DNA from: Ignavibacteria bacterium
GTDB taxonomy: Bacteria > Bacteroidota > Ignavibacteria > Tepidaquicellales > Tepidaquicellaceae
Length of the DNA stretch: 22,647 nt
Direction: 5' to 3'
NCBI GenBank assembly: GCA_016716125.1
Contig: JADJWZ010000033.1
Coordinates: forward strand, 1 to 22,647
Numbering within the stretch: the first letter of the stretch is position 1; each line of letters begins with the position of its first letter. The notes beneath the pieces were generated by a model, which ran no database searches, was not told the origin of the DNA, and worked only from the letters and a program-made list of their open reading frames with translations. Shown piece by piece: positions 1 to 7,059 of the stretch. Position numbers and translations under genes: made by a program.

Positions 1-81
1 GTTTGCTCATGATTCATATAATTTACTTGAATCAATTCCATAATTAAACTAATTTAAAAACATTAATCACTAAACATTTCT

Positions 82-1086
82 ATGTCAAAACTTCTTGAAG
101 TTAAAAATTTAAAAACATATTTCTATACTGATGACGGAGTTGCTAAAGCCGTGGATGATGTAAGTTTTTCCTTAGATAAAGGAGAAACCCTCGGAATAGT
201 AGGTGAGTCAGGCTGCGGTAAAAGCGTATCTGCGTTGTCAATAATGCGTCTCATTCCCGAACCGCCCGGAAAAATCGCAGGGGGCGAAATACTTTTTAAA
301 GGGAAGAATGTTCTGAATTTTACCGAGAAGGAAATGCAGGAGATGAGAGGCAATGATATCGGAATGATATTTCAGGAGCCGATGACCTCGCTGAATCCCG
401 TGTTCACATGCGGCGATCAGATCGAGGAAGCGGTAATACTTCATCAGAAACTAAACAAAGAACAGGCTAAAGAAAAAGCTCTTGAGATGCTGAGACTCGT
501 CGGCATTCCCGCACCGGAGCAGAGATATAATGAATATCCGCATCAGCTTTCGGGAGGTATGCGTCAGAGAATTATGATAGCGATGGCGCTGAGCTGTAAT
601 CCGGAAATACTGATAGCCGATGAACCGACGACTGCCCTTGACGTAACCGTTCAGGCGCAGATACGGAGCTTATAGAAAAGCTTAGACCGATCTCGGAATG
701 GGTGTAATAATTATAACGCACGATCTCGGATGATCGCGGAAGTATCGGATAAAGTCTATGTTATGTACGCTTCGAAAGTCGCGGAATACGGCACTGCAGA
801 TCAGATCTTTTACAACAGCAAACATCCTTACACAATTGGTCTTCTTAATTCCATACCGAAACTTTCCGCAGGTCATAAAAAACTTGCAACTATAGAAGGC
901 AGCGTACCCGCGCCGACAAATTATCCGGCGGGCTGTCATTTCTGCACACGCTGCGCATTTGCAATTGACAAATGCTGGAATGAACAACCGCCTTTGATAG
1001 AAGTTGAACGCGGACATGTATCAGCATGCTGGAGAACAGCTGAAATTGATAAATTCAAAGAACAGCTTCTGAGCTCTGTTGTGTAA
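82..1086 (+). pseudogene. Dipeptide/oligopeptide ABC transporter ATP-binding protein (DppD/OppD family), frame interrupted as sequenced
   Basis: This is the ATPase subunit of a peptide/nickel-type ABC importer, which energises uptake through an inner-membrane permease. The first frame (82-675) shows Walker A GESGCGKS (residues 41-48), Q-loop FQEP (97-100), signature LSGGM (156-160) and Walker B ILIADE (176-181), then hits a stop. The frame from 730 to 1086 carries the C-terminal oligopeptide-transporter extension, with cysteines in GCHFCTRC and a final SACW. Between them the H-loop segment IIITHDLG is readable only if one base is supplied at each of three places, near 664-665, 687-688 and 731-732. 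Three gaps restore the original frame and give about 335 codons, the usual family length. So the gene is either freshly broken or, more likely, affected by local sequence error. No permease or binding-protein gene is in view. The start has no obvious Shine-Dalgarno. DppD and OppD cannot be told apart here. Confidence 0.88.
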
Positions 1087-1105
1087 CGCAACAAATTTTT
1101 TTAAC

Positions 1106-1149
1106 AACCCTGAATTTTTGTATAATAAATTTAGGGTTTTCTTTTTTTT
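1106..1149 (+). terminator. Rho-independent terminator after the ABC ATPase gene
   Basis: A 12-bp stem (1106-1117 pairing with 1127-1138, one G-T wobble) with a 9-base loop is followed by a T-rich tract, TTCTTTTTTTT. It lies 19 nt after the ATPase stop codon and ends just before the hutI start, so it separates the two transcription units. The position leaves little room for a separate hutI promoter unless that promoter overlaps the hairpin or some read-through occurs. Confidence 0.85.
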
Positions 1150-1152
1150 AAA

Positions 1153-2436
1153 ATGAATATACTTATAAAGGATATCGGTCAGCTTGTTACATGTGCAAAT
1201 AAAGGCAAGCTTCCGAAAGCCGGAAAGAAACAGTCGGAAATCGGACTGATCAGAAACGGAAATATCTTTATTGAAAAAGATAAGATCGCATTTGCCGGGA
1301 GTAACGCTGAGCTGAAGAAATTTCTGGCAGGCAGCGCGGTTAAGAATTATGATGTCATTGACGCAAGAGGAAAAGTCATTACGCCGGGATTCATAGATTC
1401 ACATACGCATTTCGTGTTTGCCGGATCGAGAGAAGACGAATATGAAATGAGACTGGCGGGAAAGACCTATCAGGAAATTGCAAAAGCCGGCGGAGGGATT
1501 TTATCTACGGTGAACGCTGTGAGGAATACAAACAAGAATGAACTTTCTGAAATATCCGGAAAGCGACTTGATAAGTTTATAAAATACGGAACAACAACTA
1601 TTGAAGGTAAATCCGGTTACGGGCTGGATCTCGGAAATGAACTGAAAATTCTCGAGGTCATGAAAGAACTTAATGAAAACAATAAATACGGCATAGATAT
1701 TATACCGACTTTTCTCGGCGCGCATTCTGTTCATCCTGAGAAAAGTAAGGAAGATTACATTTATGAAATTTGTCATAATATTATTTCAATAGTCTCAAGA
1801 GAAGGTCTTGCGAAATTTATAGATGTATTCGTAGAGGTAAATTATTTTACAAAAGAAGAAGCTGATAAGATATTTACATTCGGAAAAAAATACGGACTGA
1901 CTGCAAAGCTTCATACAGATCAGTTTAATTCTATCGGAGGAATTAAAACTGCAATAAAACACAACGCCGCATCTGTCGATCATCTGGAAGTATTAAAGGA
2001 AGATGACATTGAGATGCTCGCTGCCCACTGCAAAGACAGAAAAAAGAGAAACATAATAGCCACAATACTTCCCGGAGTCTCATATTTTCTCGGAATACCT
2101 TACGCTCCGGCAAGACAGCTTATTTCAAAAAAAATCCCGGTTGCGCTCGCTACTGATTTCAATCCGGGAAGCTGCATGACGGAAAATATTCAGATGATAA
2201 TGTCGCTCGCTTCAGTTCATTTAAAAATGACCGCTGAAGAAATTCTGAATGCCGTAACTATTAACGCCGCATTTGCATTAAATATAGAAAAAACAACAGG
2301 CAGTATAGAATCCGGCAAGCAGGCTGACCTGCTTATTTTTGATATGCCATCTTATAAATATCTTGTTTATAATTTCGGAGTGAATAATCTTGAAACAGTC
2401 ATAAAAAAAGGTAAAATTGTATTACCCGTCAATTAA
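1153..2436 (+). CDS. hutI: Imidazolonepropionase
   Basis: This cytoplasmic metal-dependent amidohydrolase opens 4-imidazolone-5-propanoate to N-formimino-L-glutamate, the third step of histidine degradation. The 427-residue length is normal for HutI. Visible motifs are the metal-binding HTH at 84-86, followed by the family hallmark FVFAGSREDEYEMRLAG. Others are GGGILSTV (113-120), GKSGYGLD (152-159), GAHSVHPE (189-196), the second metal region HTDQ (254-257), SVDH (274-277) and ATDFNPGS (333-340), whose Asp335 matches the usual metal or catalytic aspartate. The ATG lies four bases after the terminator T-tract with no Shine-Dalgarno, as is common in Bacteroidota-like genomes. The sugar dehydrogenase gene starts 10 nt downstream and is probably cotranscribed. 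No hutH, hutU or hutG is in the window, so the rest of the pathway must lie elsewhere or be absent. Confidence 0.95.
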   Translation: MNILIKDIGQLVTCANKGKLPKAGKKQSEIGLIRNGNIFIEKDKIAFAGSNAELKKFLAGSAVKNYDVIDARGKVITPGFIDSHTHFVFAGSREDEYEMRLAGKTYQEIAKAGGGILSTVNAVRNTNKNELSEISGKRLDKFIKYGTTTIEGKSGYGLDLGNELKILEVMKELNENNKYGIDIIPTFLGAHSVHPEKSKEDYIYEICHNIISIVSREGLAKFIDVFVEVNYFTKEEADKIFTFGKKYGLTAKLHTDQFNSIGGIKTAIKHNAASVDHLEVLKEDDIEMLAAHCKDRKKRNIIATILPGVSYFLGIPYAPARQLISKKIPVALATDFNPGSCMTENIQMIMSLASVHLKMTAEEILNAVTINAAFALNIEKTTGSIESGKQADLLIFDMPSYKYLVYNFGVNNLETVIKKGKIVLPVN

Positions 2437-2446
2437 AATATTTATC

Positions 2447-3640
2447 ATGAAAAAAATCAATCTTATAAAATCGCCGTTCATATTCTGCATGTTCCTGTTT
2501 ATGAATTTAAATATGCTCTCATGTAAATCTGTGAATGAAGATCCGGACGCGCTTTCTGAAAAGAAGGAAGGCGAGAAAACCGAAGTAACCAATGTAACCA
2601 ATGAGAAAAGCAGTTATGACATAGAAGTATTTACTGAAGGGCTTTATGTTCCGTGGAGTATTGTGTTCACTTCTCCGGAAAGAATGCTTGTAAATGAAAG
2701 AGACGGAAAGATGCGCATAATAGAAAGCGGAGTTTTAAAATCTGAGCCGCTGAAAGTATTTAGCGATGTCTCTTCCGGCGGTGAAGAGGGACTGATGGGA
2801 CTTGCGCTGGATCCGGATTATATAAATAATAAACTGTTATATTTAAGTTATGCATTTGATAACGGAGATGAACTGGCGGTAAAGGTTGTAAGATATAAAG
2901 ACAACGGCGATAATCTGTCCGAAGAGAAAATAATTTTAAACAATATTCCCGCAGAAAGATATCACGCCGGCTGCAGACTCAGATTCGGTCCTGACGGAAA
3001 ATTATACATTACAACAGGTGACGCTGGTGAAAGGGGAATTGTGCAGGATAAAAATAATCTTTACGGAAAAATATTAAGAGTAAATTCAGACGGGACAATA
3101 CCTGAAGACAATCCATTCCCCGGAAATCCTGTCTGGAGTATTGGTCACAGAAATGCGCAGGGAATCGACTGGTATCCGGGAACAGATATATTGTATTCCA
3201 CCGAACACGGTCCATCGGGATTTGACGGTCCTGGCGGAGGTGATGAAGTGAATGTAATAGTCAAAGGCGGAAATTATGGCTGGCCTGAAGTGTCTCATGA
3301 ACAAAGCATGGAAGGCATGATATCTCCCGCGCTTGTCTTCACTCCGGCTGTCGCGCCGGCTTCAGGAATGTTTTATGATTCAGATTCAATTCCGGAATTC
3401 AAAAATAATTTCTTCTTCGGATGTCTGAGAGGCAATGCAATTTACAGAGTTATACCCGATGAAAATAATCCGTCGAAAGTAAAGTCTTTTGAAAAGTTAG
3501 AAGGTATTAAATTCGGAAGAATAAGAGATGTAACGCAGGGACCGGACGGCGCAATTTATTTTTCTTCAAGCAATAAAGACGGAAGAGGAAGCGTAAAAAA
3601 AGGTGATGATAAGATCTACAGAATTTTGAAAAAGAATTGA
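2447..3640 (+). CDS. PQQ-dependent soluble aldose-sugar/glucose dehydrogenase family lipoprotein
   Basis: This is a six-bladed beta-propeller of the glucose/sorbosone dehydrogenase (YliI/Asd-like) family, which oxidises sugars outside the cytoplasm with pyrroloquinoline quinone. The ATG at 2447 is preferred over an upstream TTG at 2417 that overlaps hutI, because it gives a clean signal: a hydrophobic stretch ending in NMLSC, a lipobox with Cys26 as the likely lipidated residue. A charged linker (about 27-57) follows. Family motifs in order: VPWSI (68-72), GGEEGLMGLALDPDY (111-125), and RYHAGCRLRFGPDG (171-184) with the probable catalytic His173. Then come TTGD (189-192), SIGHRNAQG (231-239), EHGP (253-256), GGDEVN (264-269) with GGNYGWP (274-280), and RIRDVTQGPDGAIYF (358-372). 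The mature protein is probably membrane-anchored facing the periplasm or outside. PQQ use and substrate are inferred from the family. Confidence 0.9.
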   Translation: MKKINLIKSPFIFCMFLFMNLNMLSCKSVNEDPDALSEKKEGEKTEVTNVTNEKSSYDIEVFTEGLYVPWSIVFTSPERMLVNERDGKMRIIESGVLKSEPLKVFSDVSSGGEEGLMGLALDPDYINNKLLYLSYAFDNGDELAVKVVRYKDNGDNLSEEKIILNNIPAERYHAGCRLRFGPDGKLYITTGDAGERGIVQDKNNLYGKILRVNSDGTIPEDNPFPGNPVWSIGHRNAQGIDWYPGTDILYSTEHGPSGFDGPGGGDEVNVIVKGGNYGWPEVSHEQSMEGMISPALVFTPAVAPASGMFYDSDSIPEFKNNFFFGCLRGNAIYRVIPDENNPSKVKSFEKLEGIKFGRIRDVTQGPDGAIYFSSSNKDGRGSVKKGDDKIYRILKKN

Positions 3641-3652
3641 AGTAAATTCTTC

Positions 3653-3691
3653 AGGATTTCGCTACATCAGGAAGATTCAGCGAAGTATCCT
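3653..3691. terminator. Possible shared hairpin between convergent genes
   Basis: The 56-bp gap between the converging sugar dehydrogenase and hisA genes can fold. AGGATTTCGCT (3653-3663) pairs with AGCGAAGTATCCT (3679-3691), with a 2-base bulge and a 15-base loop. Neither side has a convincing T-tract, so a role as a bidirectional terminator is only suggested by position. Confidence 0.3.
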
Positions 3692-3696
3692 CTGAT

Positions 3697-4415
3697 TCAA
3701 GTTCGCCAGATCCTCTGACACGGAAACTGATTTTCATATAAAGCTCTTGAGATCATTACGGAATCTATCGCCAGATGCTCGATACTCATTATTTTTTAAG
3801 ATCCAGATAATTTGAAATACCGCCGGCTGAAGTGATCTTCAGATTTGTATTGTTTGCAATTTCAAGGAGACGTTCAATATGCGGACCGCTGAGATTCCCC
3901 ACTCTTGTTACATCCTGATAAATGATCCTTGTGACTCCGGATGCTTCCATCTTCTTTGCAAAATCAAGCGGAGTAATATCCGCATAATTTATCCATCCGT
4001 CCATCACGACGTTATTAAGCTTTTCATCAATGCAGATCACAACTTTGGAAGGGGAGAATTCGGTAATGGCGGATACAATAAAATCGGGATTTGTCAGCGC
4101 TGCAGTGCCGATCACAATTCTGTAAACGCCGAGTTCTTTTATGATCTTCCGCGCAATGTCCATATCCCTAATTCCGCCGCCAAGCTGAACAGGTATATCA
4201 ACGGATTCAGTGATCTCCTTTATCATGTCAAAATTTTTCATATCGCCGTGAAGCGCGCCGTCAAGATCAGTAATGTGAATGCATTTGAAATTTTCTTTGC
4301 GGAAAAGCTTTGCCATAATGATAGGACTCTCGGAATAGAATTCAGTATTATTAAGGTCCTGAATTTTCCTTACGCATTTACCGTCCTTTATGTCAATTAC
4401 CGGGATTACAAGCAT
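3697..4415 (-). CDS. hisA: HisA: phosphoribosylformimino-AICAR ribotide isomerase, with a 3' frameshift
   Basis: HisA is a (beta/alpha)8-barrel isomerase that catalyses the fourth step of histidine synthesis, an Amadori rearrangement of ProFAR to PRFAR. Seen here: IPVIDI with catalytic-type Asp8, VQLGGGIRD (76-84), ICID with Asp130, GNLSGP (173-178) and phosphate-binding SAGGIS (196-201). The continuous frame stops at 3789 after 208 residues, short for the family. Adding one base to the T6 run at 3792-3797 opens 31 more codons with typical HisA ending (ALYENQF, then a stop at 3697-3699). The total is 239 residues, the usual length. The tail has SVMIS where HisA usually has a glycine-rich second phosphate loop. 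The gene starts 6 nt after the propeller-protein gene and is probably cotranscribed with it. No other his gene is visible. The break could be a sequencing error or a real truncation. Confidence 0.85.
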
Positions 4416-4421
4416 ATTAAT

Positions 4422-6692
4422 TTATTTTCTTACTATTGCTACTTTACCCGTACCTACTTTACTACCGTCCTGATTGAATGCAACGATTATATAAATTCCG
4501 GTCGGAGTAAATTCATTATCAGAAGTCATACCGTTCCATGAAGCGATCCTTCCGCCGGGAGAATCGAATTCATTAATGATCCTGCCGTCAAGAGTAATGA
4601 TCTTTATAGTAGAGTTTTCTATCAGCCCGTCGATCTTAAGATTTACACCGGATGGAATTAAATATGGATTCGGTGAAGCGATGATCTCATCAAAATCCTG
4701 AACAGGTTCAATTGCATTTGTCTTTAATGAAGACATTCCTTTCTGTGTACCAAAATAAGCGATACCTGTTTTGTTGCTGACTTCGATCGAGTTAATTTTA
4801 TTCGAAAGTATCGGACTGTTTGAAGTATTAAACTTTTCAAGAAGAGTAGCGCCGTCGGAAGAAAGATGAAACACTCCGTTGGATTCCGTGCCGATCCATT
4901 TTTCATTAAGAATATCATTTGTAATGGATATGCAGTTTTCAGTAAACGGTACTCTGATATTTCCCGAAATTATTCCGAGTTTCTGCGGACGCGGCTTATT
5001 GCTCGGATTCTGAATCGCGCCGAAAGGATTGCTGATTATGAATACTCCGTTATTTGTTGCGATCCATACTTCATTATTTTTTTCTATTATAATGTCATTT
5101 ACATTTGTAACTTCAGATCCGAAATCAGCATTATCATAAAATCCGAATACGTCATCTGAAGGATTATCTATTGAGCCGTTCTCATTAAAGAAATAAACGC
5201 CTGATCTTGATCCGCTGAGAACTATCCATTTTGTATTGTATGAATCCACTACAGTTTCAGATAATGAAGCGCCGCCCATGAAAGAAGGATTTACAAATCC
5301 GACCCATTGATTATTTCCCTTATATGCGTAAAGTGAACTGCCGGAATTGGTTGCAAAAAAAGTAACCCACATGACCTGATTATTATCAAAAGCTCCGCCG
5401 TAACTGGAACAGAAATTTACATTATTTGAAACACCCGGAAGAATGGAATTTGTCGGATTAAAATTCGTGATCGTATTTCCGCTGATCTGTGTCGGACCGC
5501 TGCCAAAGCCGTATGCCCAGACCTGTCCGTTACCGGAATTAATTTTCTGAAACCAGTTGCCGTTTCCGATCTCCGGATGGCTGACGGTATTATAGTTTTC
5601 CCAGGATACTCCGTCAAAAGAATAAAATCCGTTATTAACCAATCCGCCGGCTACCCATATTGTATTGTTTTCATCAATAGAAATCTGACTGAAGACGTTT
5701 GTATAAGGACTGTTCGGGAATACAAGTTTGTAATTATTATTTACTGATGTATAAATTCCGTTGTTAGACAAACCGGCAATTAGCATGTCAGAGTTATCTT
5801 TCGAAAGTACTGTGTAAGAATCGGAATTCTGATACTGAGTAATAGAAGAGAGATCATTTCTGTCAGCGGAATAAATGGTACTGCCTGAAATAAAATAGAT
5901 CCGGTTACCGGCTGATTTTATAAAGACGGTTTTTGCATTTGAGACCGCACTGTTAGGATAAGGAAACCAGTTAGTCCCGTCGTAATAACTGAATCCTGTA
6001 TTCGAGCCGGCAAAAATTTTACTGTCAAATGTTTCAATCGTTCTCACATCGTTTGTCATAGCTCCTCCTGCGTAAGTCTGCCATAATGCAGGGTTATTCA
6101 GATTTGTAGAAATATCACCGTATGCGATCCCTGTCGCTGAAGCTGCATAAAGAACATTGTTAAAGGATGTCAGAGAAAATACGGCAGTATTAATAGGAAA
6201 TGCTCCGAGCTTATAATAAGGAGCGTCTACAAAGGTATAAGAATTTACTGATATTTTCTGAATACCGTAACCGGTGGCTAAGAACATGAAATTTCCCGAC
6301 AAGTGCATAAAATTTATGAACTTATTGGATTCAGTAGAATTTTTTATATCATAAATATATTTCCAGCTCTGATCATCTGCATTCAGAATAGAAATAGATC
6401 CGTCAGTAGCGCCAATCCAGAGCCTTCTGTTATTATCAAAAGCCAGCGATAAAATCTCATTGCTGATCAGACCGTTAAGATTTGTAAATTTAGCTGTAAT
6501 ATTTCCGGTGCCGTTTTCCACTACAAATAGTCCTCCGCCGGATCCGCAGTATATCATATTTTTCACAGGATCAAATGCGATGGATGTAATGGATTTAAAA
6601 TCAGTAAAGTTTTCCCACTTATTGTTCTGTGAGAATGATATGGAATTTACGGATAGAAAAAATATGAGAAATAAAACGCATCTCTTAAACAT
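4422..6692 (-). CDS. Secreted beta-propeller protein with T9SS-type C-terminal sorting region
   Basis: This is a 756-residue exported protein of unknown specific function. The N-terminus is a classical signal peptide: MFKR, a hydrophobic core, and a likely cleavage after SISFS before QNN. The body (about 25-665) is built of repeated short beta-strand units such as LWIGATDGSI, VWIATNNGVF and KWIGTESNGVFHL, the pattern of two-component-regulator-type propeller blades. No sensor kinase or other signalling domain follows. The last ~85 residues start with ASPNPYLIPSG and include IKIITLDGRIINEFD, a W-N-G motif, PTGIYIIVA and a basic end KVAIVRK. This fits a T9SS type A sorting domain, which suggests export across the outer membrane and surface attachment or release. 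It lies 6 nt upstream of hisA, an odd operon partner. The ligand is unknown. Confidence 0.85.
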   Translation of the reverse strand: MFKRCVLFLIFFLSVNSISFSQNNKWENFTDFKSITSIAFDPVKNMIYCGSGGGLFVVENGTGNITAKFTNLNGLISNEILSLAFDNNRRLWIGATDGSISILNADDQSWKYIYDIKNSTESNKFINFMHLSGNFMFLATGYGIQKISVNSYTFVDAPYYKLGAFPINTAVFSLTSFNNVLYAASATGIAYGDISTNLNNPALWQTYAGGAMTNDVRTIETFDSKIFAGSNTGFSYYDGTNWFPYPNSAVSNAKTVFIKSAGNRIYFISGSTIYSADRNDLSSITQYQNSDSYTVLSKDNSDMLIAGLSNNGIYTSVNNNYKLVFPNSPYTNVFSQISIDENNTIWVAGGLVNNGFYSFDGVSWENYNTVSHPEIGNGNWFQKINSGNGQVWAYGFGSGPTQISGNTITNFNPTNSILPGVSNNVNFCSSYGGAFDNNQVMWVTFFATNSGSSLYAYKGNNQWVGFVNPSFMGGASLSETVVDSYNTKWIVLSGSRSGVYFFNENGSIDNPSDDVFGFYDNADFGSEVTNVNDIIIEKNNEVWIATNNGVFIISNPFGAIQNPSNKPRPQKLGIISGNIRVPFTENCISITNDILNEKWIGTESNGVFHLSSDGATLLEKFNTSNSPILSNKINSIEVSNKTGIAYFGTQKGMSSLKTNAIEPVQDFDEIIASPNPYLIPSGVNLKIDGLIENSTIKIITLDGRIINEFDSPGGRIASWNGMTSDNEFTPTGIYIIVAFNQDGSKVGTGKVAIVRK

Positions 6693-6910
6693 ATATTTAT
6701 GATTTTAATTTTTTGAAAAACGGAACTTGTAGAAATGCCTATAATCTAATATTTTTTTCCGAAGGTTTAATAAAGTCAGAAGTTCTTTTGAAAAATGTGT
6801 TCCAATATTGAGTATTTAATGTTTAAAATCAATATAATTTTTTAATTCAAATTTTAACTTATTATACGTTTTAGCCGGATGTAAATCAGATTGCGTTATG
6901 CCTAATAAAC

Positions 6911-6952
6911 TTTTAAATAAAAAGAAGTCTCCGACCCTCGGCGGAGACTTCT
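6911..6952 (-). terminator. Rho-independent terminator downstream of paralogue A
   Basis: A perfect 11-bp stem, AGAAGTCTCCG (6923-6933) pairing with CGGAGACTTCT (6942-6952), has an 8-base loop. Read on the minus strand it is followed by TTTTATTTAAAAG, a short T-tract. It lies 107 bp past the stop codon of paralogue A and closes the B-A block. It is the only clear intrinsic terminator in the paralogue array. Confidence 0.8.
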
Positions 6953-6961
6953 GCATTATTA

Positions 6962-7000
6962 AATTAAAACAGGGGTAAAACAATTTTGACCTGTTTAATT
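6962..7000. repeat. Imperfect inverted repeat (hairpin) between paralogue A and its terminator
   Basis: AATTAAAACAGG (6962-6973) pairs with CCTGTTTAATT (6990-7000) with one bulged A. The inner bases GGTAAAA and TTTTGACC continue the pairing around a CAA loop. The result is a ~39-base foldback. It may protect the 3' end of the transcript or be part of a double terminator; no T-tract follows it directly. Confidence 0.4.
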
Positions 7001-7059
7001 CTGGTTAGGTATAATCAAAGAACGAAACGTTTTCATATATGAAATTGAAAAGCTTTAAT

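Larger units (their letters stand above)
6693..7059. other. 367-bp intergenic region
   Basis: This gap separates the propeller gene from the end of paralogue A, both on the minus strand. Going right to left it holds a long imperfect hairpin (6962-7000), a strong terminator (6911-6952), and about 220 bp of very AT-rich sequence that must contain the promoter for the propeller gene and hisA. I could not pick a -10/-35 pair or a Bacteroidota-type TAnnTTTG element with confidence. I see no open reading frame of note. Confidence 0.6.

Noticed and set aside
11..33. Small hairpin GATTCA/TGAATC before the ABC ATPase gene
   Set aside because: A six-base stem with an 11-base loop in AT-rich DNA is likely by chance and lacks a T-tract. 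The first 43 bases could also be the tail of an upstream gene, but too little is visible to say.
2417..2446. TTG start upstream of the sugar dehydrogenase gene
   Set aside because: It overlaps the end of hutI and would place hydrophilic residues before the signal peptide; the ATG at 2447 gives a normal lipoprotein signal.
3879..4541. 220-codon plus-strand open frame across hisA
   Set aside because: It lies opposite hisA and the end of the propeller gene, both with clear family motifs. Its protein has no recognisable motif, so it is an antisense shadow.
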